Shown here piece after piece: positions 63,830 through 64,000 of a stretch of 64,000 nt of DNA. The stretch is from the NCBI RefSeq assembly GCF_003285015.1, contig NZ_QMFB01000041.1, positions 1 to 64,000 of the forward strand, read 5' to 3'. The position numbers were made by a program, and so were the translations under genes. The first letter of the stretch is position 1; each line of letters opens with the position of its first letter. A model generated the notes under the pieces. The model was given only the letters and a program-made list of their open reading frames with translations, had not been told where the DNA came from and did not search any database. The DNA is from Paenibacillus contaminans. Lineage in GTDB: Bacteria; Bacillota; Bacilli; Paenibacillales; NBRC-103111.

Positions 63830-64000
63830 AAGCCTTCTCCGAACTTGTAGCCGATCCCGAAAACCGTTAACACATATTGCGGTTCGACGGGATTGTCTTC
63901 GATTTTCTTGCGCAGATTGCGAATATGCGAATCGATCGTACGCTCAAAGCCGATGTAGGCGTCGCCCAGCGCTTCGTCCATCAGCTGCAGGCGGCTGTAC
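63826..64000 (-). CDS. OmpR-family response regulator, C-terminal end only
   Basis: Only the last 57 codons lie in the window, since the gene continues beyond the right edge. The winged-helix end is clear: GFERTIDSHIRNLRKKIEDN and VLTVFGIGYKFGEGL. It overlaps the kinase gene by 4 nt and is the kinase's partner. Confidence 0.9.
   Translation of the reverse strand, partial: YSRLQLMDEALGDAYIGFERTIDSHIRNLRKKIEDNPVEPQYVLTVFGIGYKFGEGL

Noticed and set aside
1..64000. CRISPR arrays, tRNA or rRNA genes, phage modules, intact transposases
   Set aside because: Looked for by eye; no spaced repeats, cloverleaf-like sequences, rRNA motifs or transposase domains were found.

Overview
The window looks like chromosomal DNA of a Gram-positive, spore-former-type Bacillota, most likely Paenibacillus or a close relative. 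The evidence is the moderately high GC, AGGAGG-type ribosome binding sites, frequent TTG/GTG starts, an Lpl-type sugar ABC operon beside a large Cache/AraC regulator, many lipoprotein-type binding proteins, and YtrA-, HelD- and YusV-like genes. I see no rRNA, tRNA, CRISPR array, phage block or intact transposase. The identification is inferred from gene content only.

Layout. 0.2-7.2 kb (minus): a DJ-1/PfpI protein, then a sugar ABC importer (binding protein, two permeases) and its likely AraC-type regulator. 7.7-9.1 kb: a small membrane protein (plus) and a sugar-phosphate isomerase/epimerase (minus) preceded by a 26-bp palindrome. 9.3-16.4 kb (minus): the most interesting part of the window, a six-gene operon with its own promoter. 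It encodes a large membrane-anchored beta-propeller protein, an acyl carrier protein, a class-II aminoacyl-tRNA-synthetase-like ligase of the amino acid:[carrier protein] ligase type, a DltD/SGNH-like protein, a 36-residue DltX-like microprotein that no standard ORF cutoff would report, and a DltB-like MBOAT acyltransferase. Together they look like a D-alanylation (Dlt) pathway in which the NRPS-type adenylating enzyme DltA is replaced by a tRNA-synthetase paralogue. I infer that it puts an amino acid on an unidentified cell-surface polymer.

16.6-19.7 kb (minus): an ABC-2 exporter whose first gene fuses a nucleotide-binding domain without Walker A to a LytTR DNA-binding domain, ending in a 27-residue membrane microprotein. 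19.9-27.8 kb: a U32 peptidase, a Fur-controlled stand-alone siderophore ATPase, the RNA polymerase recycling helicase HelD, a candidate small RNA divergent from helD, and a secreted protein with a copper-amine-oxidase-N-like domain and Ig-like domains. 28-33.5 kb (minus): a YtrA-type GntR/ABC operon, a two-component system and an ABC exporter. 33.9-38 kb (plus): a Gld-type ABC exporter operon with four main genes. 38.1-43.4 kb: a membrane multicopper oxidase (minus), a sugar symporter coupled to a YdjC/ChbG deacetylase, and a ferritin-like protein.

43.6-46.3 kb (plus): an SsuABC/TauABC-type importer. 46.5-50.5 kb (minus): a two-component system and a sulfatase, with an AraC regulator divergent from the sulfatase. 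51.8-53.3 kb: an AT-richer patch with a lipoprotein, a VOC protein and about 72-bp tandem repeats. 53.3-64 kb: a glutaredoxin, then (minus) a giant Lhr-type helicase and a MacB/FtsX-type ABC transporter with its two-component system, whose response regulator runs off the window edge.
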